DNA of 64,000 nt from Rubricoccus sp963708165 (GTDB taxonomy: Bacteria > Bacteroidota > Rhodothermia > Rhodothermales > Rubricoccaceae): assembly GCA_963708165.1 (NCBI GenBank), contig OY970187.1, positions 806,001 through 870,000 of the forward strand, read 5' to 3'. A program made the translations under genes and the position numbers. How positions within the stretch are numbered: the stretch's first letter is position 1; every line of letters starts with the position of its first letter. Shown one piece after another: positions 35,155 through 44,724 of this stretch. The notes below the pieces were generated by a model, which was not told the DNA's origin, did no database searches, and saw only the letters and a list, made by a program, of their open reading frames with translations.

Positions 35155-36801
35155 ATGTTGACCCCACGTGTCACGTCCTCGCTTCTGCTCGGGTGCACGG
35201 CGCTCCTGCTCCTCGCCTCGTCGGCTCAAGCGCAGGTCGTCCGCCCCAGCAACACTCTCTATCTCGCCCTGAAGGGCGGCGTCGTCACTTACGGTGGCGA
35301 GCTTGACCGTACCAACGGTGTCATCGACCAAAACAGGGTTGACAACCGTGCGTGGGCCACTCGCGACTTCGGTCCAGGCGTCGGTCTCGAAATCGGATAC
35401 CAGTTTACTGAAAGCCTCGCGCTCGGCGTGACGGGCCAGTACGCACGGTACATCAACCTCGACAAGCCATACCCTGCTCCCAACGGAACACGTAGCGCTG
35501 CATTCTGCCGAGCTCCCGAGAACGAAGAGGTTTGCCAGATCAACCAGGGCGAGACACTGCCCGCTTTGATCGCAGCGTTGCGCTACAGCCCTTTCCCGAG
35601 CTCGCGCATTGCGCCTTACACCAACATCGGTGGGCAGGTGACGTTCGGTAATGACGATCCAACCCAGCGTGACGTAGGCTTTGGCCCGTACGCCGGTCTA
35701 GGTATCGACTTTATGCTCGGCCAGCAGCTTTCCGCATTCGTGGAGGGCAACGTGTCGTGGATCTTCGACGACCGCGCCGTTGACGGTGTAGATCCCGGTG
35801 CCGTTACAGGCGGCATTGGCGAAGGAGGCGATGACGCTGACTACGACAACCTTGGGTTCTACAACATCGGCCTCCGGTACGCCTTCAAGGCTCCGTACAC
35901 GCCGGTGATGATTGAGGGACTCCAGTGCCCCGCTGAGCTGACCGCTGGCGAGTCTGGATCGTTCATGGCCATGACCAACATGGACGCCACACCTCCTGTC
36001 AGCGTAAGCTGGGATTGGGGTGACGGCGCTACGGGTGCTGGCATGAGCGCGTCGAAGACGTACCGCACGCCTGGCACCTACACCGTCTCCGCGACGGCAG
36101 TAGGCGACTACAACGAGGACATGGACACGTGTGTCGTGACCGTCGTAGAGCCACAGATTGCACCGGTTCTCACGGCATGCCGTGTTAGCCCCAGCACTGC
36201 TGGACCTGGCGACACGGTCACGTTCAACGGCACTGTAAACTCCGATGCTTCGCAGCCCGTGACCGTCTCGGTCGAGTGGGGTGATGGCGACGGTGACAGC
36301 GGCACTCGCCTGCCATCGACGCACAGCTACAGCGATCCTGGCACGTACACCGTTACCGCGACAGCGCGGAACGCGTACGGCTCTGATTCCTGCACAGCGA
36401 CTGTGACGATCGCAGACACGTACTGCGCCGATGTATCCGAACTCAACTCGGTCTACTTCGACTTCGGTGCCTCTGCTCTGACGGCTGATGCCCGCGAGCG
36501 TCTCGACGAGAACCTCGACGTTCTCCGTCGATGCCCAGACATCTGCGTGCTCGTCCGTGCGTACACCGATGACCGTGAGACGGACCAGATCCGCCTCTCG
36601 CAGGCCCGCGCCAATGCCATCCGCGACTACTACGTCGCCAACGGTATTGCGATGGACCGTGTCCGTGCAGAGGGCCTCGGTGAGGACCCGAACGCAGACT
36701 CGAAGGAGGATCCCGGCCCAGGCGACAGCCGCGCACGTCGCGGTGATTCGATCCCGGCCACGTGTGGGACCTTCACGCCTCGCGGCACCTCGCGTCGCTA
36801 A
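35155..36801 (+). CDS. OmpA-family outer membrane protein with two PKD domains
   Basis: 548 residues from ATG 35155, chosen because AGGAG lies 4 nt upstream and a signal peptide follows (LLLGCTALLLLASSAQAQ). Residues about 28-250 form a beta-barrel-like domain (LYLALKGGVVTYGGEL, GVGLEIGYQF). Two PKD domains follow, each with a WGDG core (SWDWGDGATGAG and SVEWGDGDGDSG) and a PGTYTVSATA/PGTYTVTATA strand. The C-terminal OmpA domain binds peptidoglycan (LNSVYFDFGASALTADARERL, LVRAYTDDRET). No dispersed motif occurs in the gene, and codon use is less GC-extreme than its neighbours, as for a highly expressed gene. Confidence 0.93.
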   Translation: MLTPRVTSSLLLGCTALLLLASSAQAQVVRPSNTLYLALKGGVVTYGGELDRTNGVIDQNRVDNRAWATRDFGPGVGLEIGYQFTESLALGVTGQYARYINLDKPYPAPNGTRSAAFCRAPENEEVCQINQGETLPALIAALRYSPFPSSRIAPYTNIGGQVTFGNDDPTQRDVGFGPYAGLGIDFMLGQQLSAFVEGNVSWIFDDRAVDGVDPGAVTGGIGEGGDDADYDNLGFYNIGLRYAFKAPYTPVMIEGLQCPAELTAGESGSFMAMTNMDATPPVSVSWDWGDGATGAGMSASKTYRTPGTYTVSATAVGDYNEDMDTCVVTVVEPQIAPVLTACRVSPSTAGPGDTVTFNGTVNSDASQPVTVSVEWGDGDGDSGTRLPSTHSYSDPGTYTVTATARNAYGSDSCTATVTIADTYCADVSELNSVYFDFGASALTADARERLDENLDVLRRCPDICVLVRAYTDDRETDQIRLSQARANAIRDYYVANGIAMDRVRAEGLGEDPNADSKEDPGPGDSRARRGDSIPATCGTFTPRGTSRR

Positions 36802-36846
36802 TCGGTTCTCATCTGGCGGCTTCGCCGTCAGTTGACTCCGCTCTAA

Positions 36847-36879
36847 GGGCGGTCTGCCACACGGCAGGCCGCCCTTTTT
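36847..36879 (+). terminator. Intrinsic terminator of the PKD-OmpA gene
   Basis: GGGCGGTCTGCC, loop ACAC, GGCAGGCCGCCC, then five T. Located 45 nt after the stop codon. Confidence 0.9.
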
Positions 36880-37304
36880 CTGTGGCACTGCGTGGCCCCC
36901 GCGCCTGTTCACACAAAGACGCAGACTCCTCTGGCGAGCTGAAACACCATAGCGGGTGGGATAGCCTCTGGCGCCAGAGGCTGTCGTTCTTGCTGCCAGG
37001 GAGTGGCGTCACTACAAAGCGCCATTCCCTTTGTTCACGTAGACCACTGAACAACGGCTTGGAAGAGAACTGTCTCGCCAGAGGCCTCTGGAGTGTGCGG
37101 AGACGCGTCGCGCGATCTCCTTACGAACGCGGACGTGCCCACCTGTATCCTTTCACCGATCCCCGCTGGGAACGCTCGCGGCCCCAACGTGGCATTTGAA
37201 CACATCGGGGTGGCCTTCCGTCCGGTTTTGGAAAGGCCGCACGTGAACGCCCGCACACGGGACTCCTACCCTTCAGGCAGACTGGTCGTCTTGGCCCTCT
37301 CGAT
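36880..37304. other. Intergenic region between the two OmpA-family genes
   Basis: 425 nt without a supported gene. It holds a half-site near 36931, a perfect palindrome at 36964-36981 and an imperfect outward palindrome at 37076-37093 in which the second arm reads CCTCTGGAG. A hairpin GGCCTTCC...GGAAAGGCC at about 37211-37240 lies in the probable leader of the next gene. Confidence 0.6.
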
Positions 37305-38573
37305 ATGACACACCGCATCCCCCTAACACTTCTCATACTCCTGCTGACAGCGGCCACTGCGTCAGCACAGGGTGCCGGCTCCCGGTACGATACAGGCAGC
37401 GATGGCACAGGCGTACGCATCGGGATCGGCGTCGGGGTCTCCGTCTACGACGGACCCAACACACTCTACCCTGTCGACGGCATCCTGCAAGAGGACGTGA
37501 CGGAAGTCAACCCCGCTGTCACAGCATTTGTGGATGTGCCTCTGGCGGGCGACCGTCTGTACGGACGGCTGATGGGCGGGCTGCTGAACATTGGCGCAGA
37601 CAGCGACACCAACATCGCGAGCCTCGGTGCCAACCCGTTTTTGACCAACGAGCAGGCTCTCGTGGAAGCAGACCTGTTGTTCAACATCCTCTCTCCACGC
37701 TCATCCAGCGTCGTTCCCTATGTCTTCGGTGGCATCGGCGCTCTCATCGCGGACCCCTTCGGCAGTGATGATGTAGCGGACGCATTGGACCGTGAGCGCG
37801 TCGCGTACGTCCTGCCAGCAGGTTTGGGACTCGACCTCCGCCTCTCGCGCAACCTCTCGCTCTTCGGTGAGGCCAGCTACCGCTTCCCTCTCAACAAGGT
37901 TGGGCAGGAGTCACGCGTAGCAGCAGACTTCTTCGAACTGTGCGACGGCGACGCGGACTGCATCGCGAAGTGCGAAGCTGACCCGACGGACCCGGCGTGC
38001 GTACTCGGAGACGGAGCGAGTTTGTTCGATACCAAGTTTGGATCGGCGCTTCTCATCGGTGGTCTGAAGCTGGGCTTTGGTGGTCGGACGGCCGCACCCG
38101 TTCAGTACATCCCGCCACCACCGCCACCACGCGAGGTGGTTATTGAGCGCGAGATCATCGTCGTCGAGCCCGAGCCGATGGTCTGCGATCTGGTGGAGTT
38201 GAACTCGATCTACTTCGAGTATGGCTCGTCTAGCATCTCACCACGTGCGCAAGGCCTGCTAAGCGAGAACATCGAGCTCCTTCTCGACAACTCAGCCTGC
38301 TGCATCTTCTTAGACGGCTTCACCGACACGTCAGAGTATGACCGCTTCGGCATGGGCCTCGGAGGGCGACGCGCCCAGGCCGTCTACGACTACTACCTGA
38401 CGCAGGGTGTGGCAGCCAGCCGCCTCCAGATCCGCAACCGCGGCGTCGCATCGCCACCGTGCGACAAGGAAGATCCAGGCATCGGGTGCAGCCGCAACCG
38501 TCGCGTGGATTCCATCCCGATGGACTGCGACCGCTTCCGCATGCTGCTCGAGAACCCGGAGAGTCAGTACTAG
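37305..38573 (+). CDS. OmpA-family outer membrane protein
   Basis: 422 residues from ATG 37305 (IPLTLLILLLTAATASAQ, signal peptide). The N-terminal half is barrel-like with alternating strands (GVRIGIGVGVSVYDG, LYGRLMGGLLNIG, VVPYVFGGIGALI). A cysteine-rich loop follows (CDGDADCIAKCEADPTDPAC), resembling a calcium-binding thrombospondin-type loop. A Pro-rich linker (PPPPPPREV) leads to the OmpA domain (LVELNSIYFEYGSSSISPRAQGLL, FLDGFTDTSEYDRFG). It probably anchors the outer membrane to peptidoglycan. Related to the preceding gene but without PKD domains. Confidence 0.9.
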   Translation: MTHRIPLTLLILLLTAATASAQGAGSRYDTGSDGTGVRIGIGVGVSVYDGPNTLYPVDGILQEDVTEVNPAVTAFVDVPLAGDRLYGRLMGGLLNIGADSDTNIASLGANPFLTNEQALVEADLLFNILSPRSSSVVPYVFGGIGALIADPFGSDDVADALDRERVAYVLPAGLGLDLRLSRNLSLFGEASYRFPLNKVGQESRVAADFFELCDGDADCIAKCEADPTDPACVLGDGASLFDTKFGSALLIGGLKLGFGGRTAAPVQYIPPPPPPREVVIEREIIVVEPEPMVCDLVELNSIYFEYGSSSISPRAQGLLSENIELLLDNSACCIFLDGFTDTSEYDRFGMGLGGRRAQAVYDYYLTQGVAASRLQIRNRGVASPPCDKEDPGIGCSRNRRVDSIPMDCDRFRMLLENPESQY

Positions 38574-38647
38574 ACCAGCCTCTGGCGTGAACTGCGCGGG
38601 CGTTCACGCGACGTGGTTCCTCCAAGAGGTTCTACCTCGCGCCGTGC

Positions 38648-38679
38648 AGCGGCCTCGTTTCTTCGGAGACGGGGCCGCT
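38648..38679 (+). terminator. Hairpin with TTCG loop after second OmpA gene
   Basis: AGCGGCCTCGTTTC and GAGACGGGGCCGCT pair through wobbles around a TTCG tetraloop. Only a weak T-rich tail follows, so termination may be inefficient or assisted. Confidence 0.6.
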
Positions 38680-38738
38680 TCTGGTGTAACCCTTTGGAGT
38701 CGTAGTCTATAGATCCCTACCACGCCCCGGCTACGTCC

Positions 38739-39302
38739 ATGCTCTCTGCAGACGTCACCTCTCTTCTGGCAGACTCCCGCAACGGCGACACCGATGCCGC
38801 CGACCGGCTGTTGGGCGCGGTCTACGACGAACTGCATCGGCTGGCGCAGATCCATCGATCCCGGTCTCGGCGCGACAACACGCTCAACACGACAGCTCTT
38901 GTCCACGAGGCGTACCTGAAGCTGGTAGACGGTGACCGGCTTCCCTTCGACGGACGGGCGCACTTCTTCTCCGCAGCAGCCCGCGCGATGCGGCAGGTGA
39001 TCGTGGACGACGCGCGCAAACGCAACCGGGTCAAGCGCGGAGGCGGCGAGCGGCCCACCTCTCTCGACCGCGTCGGAGAGATTCGAGCCCACGAGCCAAC
39101 GAGCGAGATCCTGGCATTCGACGAAGCGCTGAAACGATTTGAGGCCGTCGACCCACGGGCCGCGCGCGTCGTGGAATGCCGCTACTTCGCAGGGCTGACC
39201 GTGGAGGAGACGGCGGAAGCGCTGTCCATCTCGCCCACGACCGTAAAGCGCGAGTGGGCAGCGGCACGCGCATGGCTGTACCGCGCTCTGGCCGAGACAT
39301 GA
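38739..39302 (+). CDS. ECF-type RNA polymerase sigma factor
   Basis: 187 residues from ATG 38739. Region 2 reads LLGAVYDELHRLAQIHRSRSRRDNTLNTTALVHEAYLKLVDG; region 4 reads RVVECRYFAGLTVEETAEALSISPTTVKREWAAARAWL. The NTTALVHEAYLKL signature belongs to the ECF group typically encoded beside Ser/Thr kinases. A kinase-TPR gene follows 46 nt downstream. In such pairs the kinase is thought to activate the sigma factor; here that is inference. Confidence 0.92.
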   Translation: MLSADVTSLLADSRNGDTDAADRLLGAVYDELHRLAQIHRSRSRRDNTLNTTALVHEAYLKLVDGDRLPFDGRAHFFSAAARAMRQVIVDDARKRNRVKRGGGERPTSLDRVGEIRAHEPTSEILAFDEALKRFEAVDPRAARVVECRYFAGLTVEETAEALSISPTTVKREWAAARAWLYRALAET

Positions 39303-39348
39303 CCCGGCCGGGCCTCTGGCGACGTATGTACGAGAGCCTCCCCATCGT

Positions 39349-41808
39349 ATGGAACTCGCTCACTGGTCGACGATCAAGACGTGCCTCGCCGACGCCATGG
39401 ATCGCCGTGGCGAGGATCGGCACGCGTACCTGGATACCCTCGCGCCTGACATCCGGCAGGAAGTAGAGGCGCTTCTCACACTGGAAGAGGAGGACGGCAT
39501 ACTTGAACACCCACCTACGGCCGGGCCTCTGGCGGGCGAGATCGTTGAGATCCTGAGCGCTGACGCGGACGAACTCATAGGGACAACCGTTGGCCCGTAC
39601 ATCGTCGTGGAGCGCGTAGGGCAGGGCGGAATGGGTGATGTGTACCGGGCACGACGCGCGGATGGACTGTTCGACCGCGAGGTCGCGCTCAAGGTGGTAC
39701 GCCGCGGTGCAGACACGAAAGCGGTTCTCCGGCGCTTCGCTTCGGAGCGCCAGATTCTGGGACGGCTCAAGCATCCAGGCATCGCGCGCTTGCTCGACGC
39801 CGGGCTCGAAAAGGGCCGCCCGTGGCTCGCCATGGATTTCGTGGATGGCGATCCGCTCACGGATGTCGCCAGAGGTCTGCCGTTGCGCAAGCGTATCGAA
39901 CTCCTGATTGGAGTCGCTGAGGCCGTTCATACGGCGCACCAGTCGCTCGTCGTCCACCGTGACCTCAAGCCATCCAACGTGCTCGTCGCCAACGACGCCA
40001 GAGGCCGACCGCGGCCGATCCTGCTAGACTTTGGGATCGCCAAGATCTTAGATGCGGACAGCGACCCCGACCTCACGAGTGCCGAAGGCTACAGGCCGAT
40101 GACGCGGACGTACGCCGCGCCGGAGCAGATCCGAGGCGAAATGCCGACCACGGCGACCGACGTATACGGGCTCGGCCTGTTGCTCTACGAAGTGCTTTCG
40201 GGCACGCGACCCTTTCCTCCGGCCGAGCGCTCGCTCGATCTCGAAGAGGCCATTCTAAATACCGCGCCTCCGCTTCCCAGTGCGGCCTCTGGCGCGGCGC
40301 CAGAGGCGAAGGCGTTGCGGGGCGACCTGGACACGATCTGCCTAAAAGCGCTGCGCAAGGAGCCGAGCGAGCGGTACGCGTCGAGCGAGGCGCTCGCGGC
40401 GGATCTGCGGCGGCATCTGGACGGCCTGCCCATCGAGGCGCGGCCACCGTCGGCGAGATACCGGATGGGCAAGTTTGCGCGCCGCCACCGCGTCGGTGTG
40501 CTGGCTGTTGCGGCAGGGATCACCGCAGCCATCGCTCTGAGCACTCTGTATGCCACCAGCCTCGCGCGCGAGCGCGACTTGGCGCGGACCGAAGCTGCGA
40601 CCGCAGAGCACGTGGCAGACATTATGGCGCAGATGTTCGACCGCGACCCGTTTGCCGCTGACACCGGTCGGCTGGACACGTTGCGCGTGGGCGCGTTTCT
40701 GTCACAGCGCGGGGACTCTGTGATCGCGCGGTTGCACACGCAGCCGCTCGTGCAGGCACGGATGGCGACGCTGCTCAGCCACCTCCACGCCAAGCTGGGC
40801 GACTACGGCGCCTCTCTGCCTCTGGCAACGCGCGCTGTCGCGCTCTACGACTCCCTCGAAGCCTCTGGCGTGAAGACGCCTCGTGGGGATGCGAGCCGCG
40901 CATACACCGCTCTGGCATCCGTACAGAGCTATACCGGCGCGTATACGGCATCGGAGCAGAACTATAGAACGGCACTTGCACTCGCCGAGGCAGCCTTCCC
41001 GACCGGACACGCCCGCATCGCCGAGGCCACGAGCAATCTGGCCTATGTGCTACCCGACGTGGAGCGCGAGGGTGCGGTCGACGAAGCCATCGCGCTGGGA
41101 ACGCGCGCGCTGCACCTCGCGCAAGAGGCGCTGGGCGAGCACCATCTGGACGTAGCGCAGACCCACAACAACCTGGGCGCCTACCTCTACGCCGCCGGAC
41201 GCGCCGACGAGGCCGCACACCAATACCGCCGCGCGCTCGCGATCCGCGAGGCGGGGCTAGGGCGTCACCCGCTCGTCGCCAACACGCTTAGCAACCTCGC
41301 GAACCTGCTCAAGAGCGAAGGCGATGTCGAGGCATCTATCCCTCTGTTCGAGCGCTCCATCGCGATATGGGACGAGACGCTTGGACCCAATCACCCCCTT
41401 CTCTCAACCGGCTACTACGGGCTAGGCGGCGCCTACCAGGACCAGCAAAACTGGCCCAAGGCCGAGAAAGCGCTTCTGGCGTCGAATGCTCTCGACAAGG
41501 CCAGCCTACCTCCCGACCATCCGTACGTCGCAGACGGATTGGTGAGCATCGGACAGGTCCGTAACGGCGCAGGCCACTACGCTGAGGCCGAAGTTGCCCT
41601 TCGCGAAGCGATCGCCGTTCGGCAGATGCGAGACGACACGAGCGAGGAGGACATCGCTGCCGCCGAGGCCGCCCTGGGCTACAGCCTGCTCCGCCAGAGG
41701 CGTGCCGGTGAGGCAATCCCATTTCTACAACGCGCGCTGGAGCATTTGGAAGGCGAGCCGCGCGAGCGCACACAGGCGCACCTCACGGAAGCGCTCGGCT
41801 TGCGATAG
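39349..41808 (+). CDS. Ser/Thr protein kinase with C-terminal TPR repeats
   Basis: 819 residues from ATG 39349. A short helical N-terminus precedes the kinase domain (about 83-360): VGQGGMGDVYRA glycine loop, VALKVVRR lysine, HRDLKPSN catalytic loop near residue 203, LLDFGIAK and YAAPEQIRG. A membrane helix (VGVLAVAAGITAAIALSTLYA) near residue 385 separates it from an extracytoplasmic array of TPR units ending with repeats such as AQTHNNLGAYLYAAGRADEAAHQYRRAL and ANTLSNLANLLKSEGDVEAS. The TPR part probably senses peptides or proteins. Forms a signalling pair with the ECF sigma factor upstream. Confidence 0.94.
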   Translation: MELAHWSTIKTCLADAMDRRGEDRHAYLDTLAPDIRQEVEALLTLEEEDGILEHPPTAGPLAGEIVEILSADADELIGTTVGPYIVVERVGQGGMGDVYRARRADGLFDREVALKVVRRGADTKAVLRRFASERQILGRLKHPGIARLLDAGLEKGRPWLAMDFVDGDPLTDVARGLPLRKRIELLIGVAEAVHTAHQSLVVHRDLKPSNVLVANDARGRPRPILLDFGIAKILDADSDPDLTSAEGYRPMTRTYAAPEQIRGEMPTTATDVYGLGLLLYEVLSGTRPFPPAERSLDLEEAILNTAPPLPSAASGAAPEAKALRGDLDTICLKALRKEPSERYASSEALAADLRRHLDGLPIEARPPSARYRMGKFARRHRVGVLAVAAGITAAIALSTLYATSLARERDLARTEAATAEHVADIMAQMFDRDPFAADTGRLDTLRVGAFLSQRGDSVIARLHTQPLVQARMATLLSHLHAKLGDYGASLPLATRAVALYDSLEASGVKTPRGDASRAYTALASVQSYTGAYTASEQNYRTALALAEAAFPTGHARIAEATSNLAYVLPDVEREGAVDEAIALGTRALHLAQEALGEHHLDVAQTHNNLGAYLYAAGRADEAAHQYRRALAIREAGLGRHPLVANTLSNLANLLKSEGDVEASIPLFERSIAIWDETLGPNHPLLSTGYYGLGGAYQDQQNWPKAEKALLASNALDKASLPPDHPYVADGLVSIGQVRNGAGHYAEAEVALREAIAVRQMRDDTSEEDIAAAEAALGYSLLRQRRAGEAIPFLQRALEHLEGEPRERTQAHLTEALGLR

Positions 41809-41870
41809 CCTCTGGCGAGGCAAGCGGCTCGTGCGCCTCTGGCGCCGCAGCACGTCGCCAGAGGCTCGGT

Positions 41871-43403
41871 CTACTCGCCTCCGGGACCGAAGTCGGTGAT
41901 GCCGAGATCGTCGGCGGCGGCTTCGAGGCCTTCGTTCTGCGGCGACGCATCGTCGTGCGGGAGAGAGCCGCGGCGGCTGCGGAGGTAGACGAAGGGCGTG
42001 TAGTGCAGGAAGTTGGAGACGCGCGCGGTGTAAATATCGGCGCTGGCCTCCATCTGGCTCGCGAGCAAGCTCTTGTCGTTGCCTGCACGGAGGAGCGGGC
42101 CCCAGTTCTCGTTGACCAGGCGGCCCGAGGCCTTCGCCAGAGGCGCGATCTCGGCGTCGAGTTCGACAAGCGTTTCGCGCACGGTCTCGAAGCGGCGCTG
42201 CAGGTCGGTTGGGTCGCGGTCGGTGCGGGGCCCGTAGCCCTCGGCGTTGCGCTGCCGCTCCAGGCGAAGCGCAGAGGCGTAGGCTTCTAGACGCTCCTTC
42301 TCGCTCATCAACTCCGTCAGGCGCTCTTGCTGCGGTGCAAAGTCGTCCATGGCCTCGATCTCGTCTTCGACAGCGCGCAGGACGAGGGCGGTCCGCCAGC
42401 GGTTGAGTTGCTTGCTCACGCGCACGTCTGAGAACACGTGGTCGCCTACGTAGAGGATCTGATCGCCGCGGATACCCAAGCTGGCTTCTACAAGAGCGGC
42501 GTGCCCGCCGACGTAGGCTCTCCCCTCTTCCAGCGGTCCCTGCACGCGCCGCAACTCGCCGTCCTCACCGACGACCTCGAAGGCGGGCGCGGACTCGTTG
42601 AAATACGCCGGCTTGCGCGCGCCCACAATCGCGAGGGAGAACAGATCGCGCCACGTCATGTCTCCTGGCAGGTACGGGTCGAAGGCGTGCTCCATGATGG
42701 GCGCGGCGTAGTCCCAGTCCGAGTTGGTGATGAGGAGCACTTTTTTGCCCGCCATCTTCTGGTCCAGCAGCGCCAGAGGCACCTCGGGGTCGGCCTCGAC
42801 GAAGCGCTCGGGGTCTGCCAGAATCTCGGCTTTGAGCAGGCCCTCGATGTGCGCCGCGTCCAGCGTCTCGCGCACGGCGCGGTAGAGGTCGTCGTAGCCC
42901 AGGCGCTCGGGGAGTTTGCCCGCGTCCAAGAGGTCTACGAGTTGGAGGTAGATCCCGGCCTCGGAGATGGAGAACAGCGTGTTCATGAACCGCCAGCGGC
43001 GGTCGTGCAGATCGACCAGCGTGCGGCGGTAGGTGTCGCGCAGCTCGGAGTACGGCAGTTCTCGCGAGCCGTGGAACGCCTTCTTGATGTAGCCGAAGCG
43101 GTTCGACTTGACCACGTTGCCCGTCTCGGTATCGACCACGAGGCCCTGAATCACGAGCGCAGGGTCGAACACGAGATCCTGCACCGGCCAGCCTCTGGCG
43201 GCGAGGCCCTGGCGGACGTATGCGTAGGCACGCTCCTCCCACATCTCGACGTGATAGTGGACCAGCGTGTAGTCCATATCGTAGCCGATGGCTTGAATGC
43301 TGCGGAGGTTGAGGGTGCGGTTGCAGAACAGACCGCGGGGGTGCGCAAAGGCGTCGGGGACTCCGGGATTCTGGGTCGTTCCAGTGCTGACGGTGGCTTC
43401 CAT
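41871..43403 (-). CDS. HAD-IG family 5'-nucleotidase
   Basis: 510 residues from ATG 43403. The HAD nucleophile motif is in IQAIGYDMDYTLVHYHVEMWEE. Motif II is in KVLLITNSDWDYA. The lysine and acidic motifs are in IVGARKPAYFNE and ILYVGDHVFSDV. Length and the NRTLNLRSIQAIGYDMDYTL opening match the cytosolic purine 5'-nucleotidase-like (HAD-IG) family, which dephosphorylates IMP/GMP-type nucleotides. The C-terminal 150 residues are a helical region (QERLTELMSEKERLEAYASAL). The gene stands alone, convergent with the kinase-TPR gene. Confidence 0.93.
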   Translation of the reverse strand: MEATVSTGTTQNPGVPDAFAHPRGLFCNRTLNLRSIQAIGYDMDYTLVHYHVEMWEERAYAYVRQGLAARGWPVQDLVFDPALVIQGLVVDTETGNVVKSNRFGYIKKAFHGSRELPYSELRDTYRRTLVDLHDRRWRFMNTLFSISEAGIYLQLVDLLDAGKLPERLGYDDLYRAVRETLDAAHIEGLLKAEILADPERFVEADPEVPLALLDQKMAGKKVLLITNSDWDYAAPIMEHAFDPYLPGDMTWRDLFSLAIVGARKPAYFNESAPAFEVVGEDGELRRVQGPLEEGRAYVGGHAALVEASLGIRGDQILYVGDHVFSDVRVSKQLNRWRTALVLRAVEDEIEAMDDFAPQQERLTELMSEKERLEAYASALRLERQRNAEGYGPRTDRDPTDLQRRFETVRETLVELDAEIAPLAKASGRLVNENWGPLLRAGNDKSLLASQMEASADIYTARVSNFLHYTPFVYLRSRRGSLPHDDASPQNEGLEAAADDLGITDFGPGGE

Positions 43404-43486
43404 GTTCGGGTGTTGGTTGACGGCTCCAACGCGCCAGAGGCGGCATCGTCTCCGCTCCGCGCGATTCTTGACGTGCGCGCAACGCG

Positions 43487-43504
43487 GCCTCTGGCGCCAG
43501 AGGC
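43487..43504. repeat. Dispersed palindrome GCCTCTGGCGCCAGAGGC
   Basis: In the 110-nt gap between the nucleotidase start and the endonuclease V stop; another half-site lies near 43432. Confidence 0.9.
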
Positions 43505-43513
43505 GAGCCGCGT

Positions 43514-44185
43514 TTACAACGCGCCGCGGTAGCTCAGCCGGTGCGCGAGGTGCGTGGGCATCGGCAGCTTGTACTTCGTCGCGAGGCGAACCGTGAGCAC
43601 GCACGCATCGCGTAGTGTGATGCGGTGACCGATGGAGACGTACACCGGCTTGACGTTTTCGCGCGTCCGCACAGCCATGCCCACCACTTCGTCTTTGTGG
43701 ATCATCTCAGTCCCGTTTCCCTTCTTCTCCGCCAGAGGCCCGTGCGTGCCCACGAGAATGCTTTTGGCGACGCCCAGCGCGGGCCGGTCGAGGAGCACGC
43801 CGAGGTGGCACGCGAGGCCAAAGCGGCGAGGGTGCGCATAGCCTTGCGCGTCGAGCATGAACACATCGGGCAGGGCTCCGAGTTGCTCCAGTGCGGGAAG
43901 GATGGCGGGCACCTCGCGGAAGGACAGCAGGCCGGGGACGTACGGAAACGGCGTCGGGCCTTCCCAGATCGCTTGGTCCACGACGCTCATGTCGCGCACG
44001 TTCAGAACCACGATGGCAGCGCGCACGCGGTCGTCGCGCACGCTCACGTCGAGCCCTGCGACGGTCCGGACAGCCTCAAACGCCAGAGGCTCTTCGCGCA
44101 CGCGCGGCGCGAGCTCGCGCTGGATCTGGACGGCCTCTTTCGGCGAAACGTCCCAGGGGTGTGCGTGGTGGAGGTCGAGCGTCAT
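43514..44185 (-). CDS. nfi: Endonuclease V (deoxyinosine 3' endonuclease)
   Basis: 223 residues from ATG 44185 (MTLDLHHAHPWDVSPKEAVQIQ). The active-site Asp is in VAGLDVSVRDDRVRAAIVVL. The catalytic region FMLDAQGYAHPRRFGLACHLGVLL and GVAKSILVG follow, with VYVSIGHRITLRDACVLTVRLATKYKLPMPTHLAHRLS at the end: all conserved EndoV segments. It nicks DNA at deaminated bases, especially deoxyinosine, starting alternative excision repair. Length is normal for the family. Confidence 0.94.
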   Translation of the reverse strand: MTLDLHHAHPWDVSPKEAVQIQRELAPRVREEPLAFEAVRTVAGLDVSVRDDRVRAAIVVLNVRDMSVVDQAIWEGPTPFPYVPGLLSFREVPAILPALEQLGALPDVFMLDAQGYAHPRRFGLACHLGVLLDRPALGVAKSILVGTHGPLAEKKGNGTEMIHKDEVVGMAVRTRENVKPVYVSIGHRITLRDACVLTVRLATKYKLPMPTHLAHRLSYRGAL

Positions 44186-44322
44186 CGCCAGAGGCAGAAG
44201 GTGAAGGCTCCTAACGCCGGTCGCGGCGCACCGGTCCGGCCCCTTTAGGCCTCTGGCGCGCGAGGTGCCGCGCGAGGTGCTGCGCGATGTGTCGCGAGCC
44301 GAGTCTCCGTCTCGCCAGAGGC

Positions 44323-44724
44323 TTACACGCCGTCCAAGCGCACGACTCCCAACACCTCCTCTGGCGGTTGCGCACCCGACACCTCTCCAAGGCGCTGGGG
44401 AAGGCCGGAGCCGATCCACGTCGCCTCGACGCCTTCGACGGCGAGCGAGAGCAGGTAGCGCTGGATGGCTGTCAGGCACCGCTCGCGCGTGTGCGCCTGA
44501 GCATCGCTGCGGCGGCAGGTCACGACGATCCACGATTGTTCGGCGCCGTCGTAGATATCGAGCAACGCCTTGGCCTCTGGCGTGGCGGGTCGAAAGCCCC
44601 ACGGGGCGCGGGCGTACGCACCGGGCACGGCGTCCGCGTCGCGCTCCGCCTGCCGGAGAGCATCGCGGAGAAACGCAGCCGGGGGGGCTGTCGCGTTGGG
44701 TTGCAGGGAGTCGAGTCGGAGCAT
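44323..44724 (-). CDS. Nitroreductase-like protein, short (C-terminal domain only)
   Basis: 133 residues from ATG 44724 (MLRLDSLQPNATAPPAAFLRD). The sequence VPGAYARAPWGFRPATPEAKALLDIYDGAEQSWIVVTCRR followed by RCLTAIQRYLLSLAVEGVEATWIGSGLP and PPEEVLGVVRL resembles the C-terminal half of nitroreductase-family flavoproteins. The usual N-terminal FMN-binding RRSxRxF motif is missing, and the upstream in-frame sequence is only motif-derived peptide (RLCLWRAPG). It may be a remnant or a distinct small family. Confidence 0.5.
   Translation of the reverse strand: MLRLDSLQPNATAPPAAFLRDALRQAERDADAVPGAYARAPWGFRPATPEAKALLDIYDGAEQSWIVVTCRRSDAQAHTRERCLTAIQRYLLSLAVEGVEATWIGSGLPQRLGEVSGAQPPEEVLGVVRLDGV

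Noticed and set aside
39299..39466. ATGA-coupled start for the kinase-TPR gene at 39299
   Set aside because: That frame is different from the kinase frame; the kinase starts at ATG 39349.
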